Shown here: positions 63,108 through 64,000 of the stretch, one piece after another
Position numbering within the stretch: the stretch's first letter is position 1
How the letters are laid out: each line of letters starts with the position of its first letter
Origin: Lytechinus pictus
Taxonomy: Eukaryota > Echinodermata > Echinoidea > Temnopleuroida > Toxopneustidae
Direction: 5' to 3'
Assembly: GCF_037042905.1 (NCBI RefSeq)
Contig: NC_087247.1
Coordinates: 59,419,920 to 59,483,919, forward strand
DNA length: 64,000 nt
Translations under genes and position numbers: made by a program
Notes under the pieces: generated by a model
Database searches by the model: none
What the model was told of the DNA's origin: nothing
Seen by the model: only the letters and a program-made list of their open reading frames with translations

Positions 63108-64000
63108 GGACTTACTTTGATTGAAGCAGAACAGTTTCACGTCCGATCCGGGATGCTTCTTCAGCTCTTCTGAACTGGCGGGAAATCGTCGTTGCCGATT
63201 GGCGCCGAAGCACCGTCGATGTTATTGTCTTGGAGACGTCGAGGAATTTTTCGGATTACAGGATTGTAAATCTGACAGAGGTTATGTCGTAATCCTCCTT
63301 TGTTGAGAGATGGGTTCTCTGCGTTGACGTAGACCGCCTCACGGACCCCCCTCTCAAACCACCAAGGTTCATTGTTTAGGATGAGCACGTCTTTATCTTT
63401 GAAATTGTGTTTAGACGTGTTCAGGTGGGAGTATACGCAGAATCGTATCCCGATGCGCCTGGTCTGCGATGTTGATACAAACGCTTGTAGAGGGGTTGTT
63501 TGGTTTCACCAATATAATTAGCGCTGCAACCTGTCTCTTGGCACTGGATAGCATAGACAATGTTGCTTTTCTTGTCTTTGGGAACTTTATCCTTCGGGTG
63601 AACCAATTTCTGCCTAAGTGTGTTAGTCGGTTTGAAGTACACCGGGATGCGGTAAGAAGACAGGATCCTCCGGATTTTCTCTGAAAGTCCACTGACGTAG
63701 GGAACAGAGATACCGAAGCGATGCCCCTGTTCCGTCGGTCGAGGAAGGTTGTTCTCACGTTGGCGTTGCGTGTGAAGGGCTTTCTCTATGCTCCACCCTT
63801 GGTAACCACACTTACGTAGAGCCTCTCAGAGATGTTTATGTTCCTTCTCCTTGGTTATCTCAGAAGAAGGAATGTATGAAGCTCTGTGGAACAATGTCTT
63901 CACTACTCCCAACTTGTGGATGAGCGGATGATGAGAGTCAGAGCTGAAGAAGCGTCCCGGATCGGTCGTGAAACTGTTCTGCTTCAATCAAAATAAGTCC
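63108..64000 (-). mobile_element. Penelope-like element with terminal inverted repeats
   Basis: Both ends carry the same sequence of about 62 bases in inverted orientation: 63108-63169 and 63939-64000, beginning GGACTTA and containing TTTGATTGAAGCAGAACAG. They differ at only a few positions. The tail has the GAAGAAGC...GTGAAAC layout seen at the 3' ends of Penelope-like elements. The element may run past the window edge. Confidence 0.75.
63161..63758 (-). pseudogene. Penelope-like element coding remnant with GIY-YIG endonuclease
   Basis: Minus-strand frames read the segment after the reverse transcriptase of a Penelope-like element: a motif HRFGISVPYVSGLSEKIRRI, then TLRQKLVHPKDKVPKDKK, then the GIY-YIG nuclease start SNIVYAIQCQ with NYIGETKQPLYKRLYQH. 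A one-base loss near 63430 shifts the frame, after which the nuclease continues (LILNNEPWWFERGVREAVYV). An in-frame stop also interrupts the upstream part near 63830. The catalytic reverse-transcriptase core is absent. It is a dead copy. Confidence 0.85.

Overview
The window is intron-rich animal nuclear DNA. It holds parts of three spliced genes set in dense, mostly non-coding transposable-element sequence. All introns I traced begin GT and end AG, and the reading phases join exactly. The proteins look like ordinary deuterostome orthologues. The repeat types point to an echinoderm, most likely a sea urchin: TTAA-flanked fold-back MITEs, tandem GCTCGCGC-type arrays, tandem elements built on TGACCTTTGACC, a Penelope-like element and degenerate non-LTR elements. 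The taxon is an inference, not a measurement.

Layout. (1) 1-4228: hAT-like repeat sequence, a LINE 3' tail and three fold-back MITEs. (2) 4229-11979 (+): the last eleven coding exons of an SLC23 family ascorbate/nucleobase transporter (about 506 residues visible); its first exons lie upstream of the window. (3) 12000-18160: 3' flank and two tandem-repeat elements that share GTCTC(G/A)CCTG termini. (4) 18161-38738 (-): the complete coding region of a NEK4-type NIMA-related kinase, 14 coding exons, 685 residues. Its introns carry a degenerate LINE, a 5.0-kb TTAA-flanked piggyBac-type element, two tandem-repeat (Helitron-like) arrays, a large palindromic repeat and a TA-flanked MITE. (5) 38750-58309: upstream and intergenic sequence made mostly of nested elements: a 1.7-kb TTAA-flanked inverted-repeat element, hAT-type elements, a degenerate LINE split by a MITE, a long polypyrimidine tract and several more MITEs. 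(6) 58362-62762 (+): an ankyrin-repeat gene closely resembling ASB13, five coding exons, with the expected SOCS box not visible. (7) 63108-64000: a fold-back remnant of a Penelope-like element with a GIY-YIG endonuclease on the minus strand.

The three genes have no obvious functional link: a membrane transporter, a protein kinase and a ubiquitin-ligase adaptor. The most unusual material is in the repeats. It includes a family of TTAA-flanked palindromes ranging from 0.4 to 1.7 kb, two copies of a palindromic repeat whose arms differ between copies yet still pair within each copy, an inverted pair of tRNA-derived (A box/B box) segments, and a transposon made of diverged internal repeats without a visible transposase. 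I found no CRISPR array, operon or bacterial-type system.
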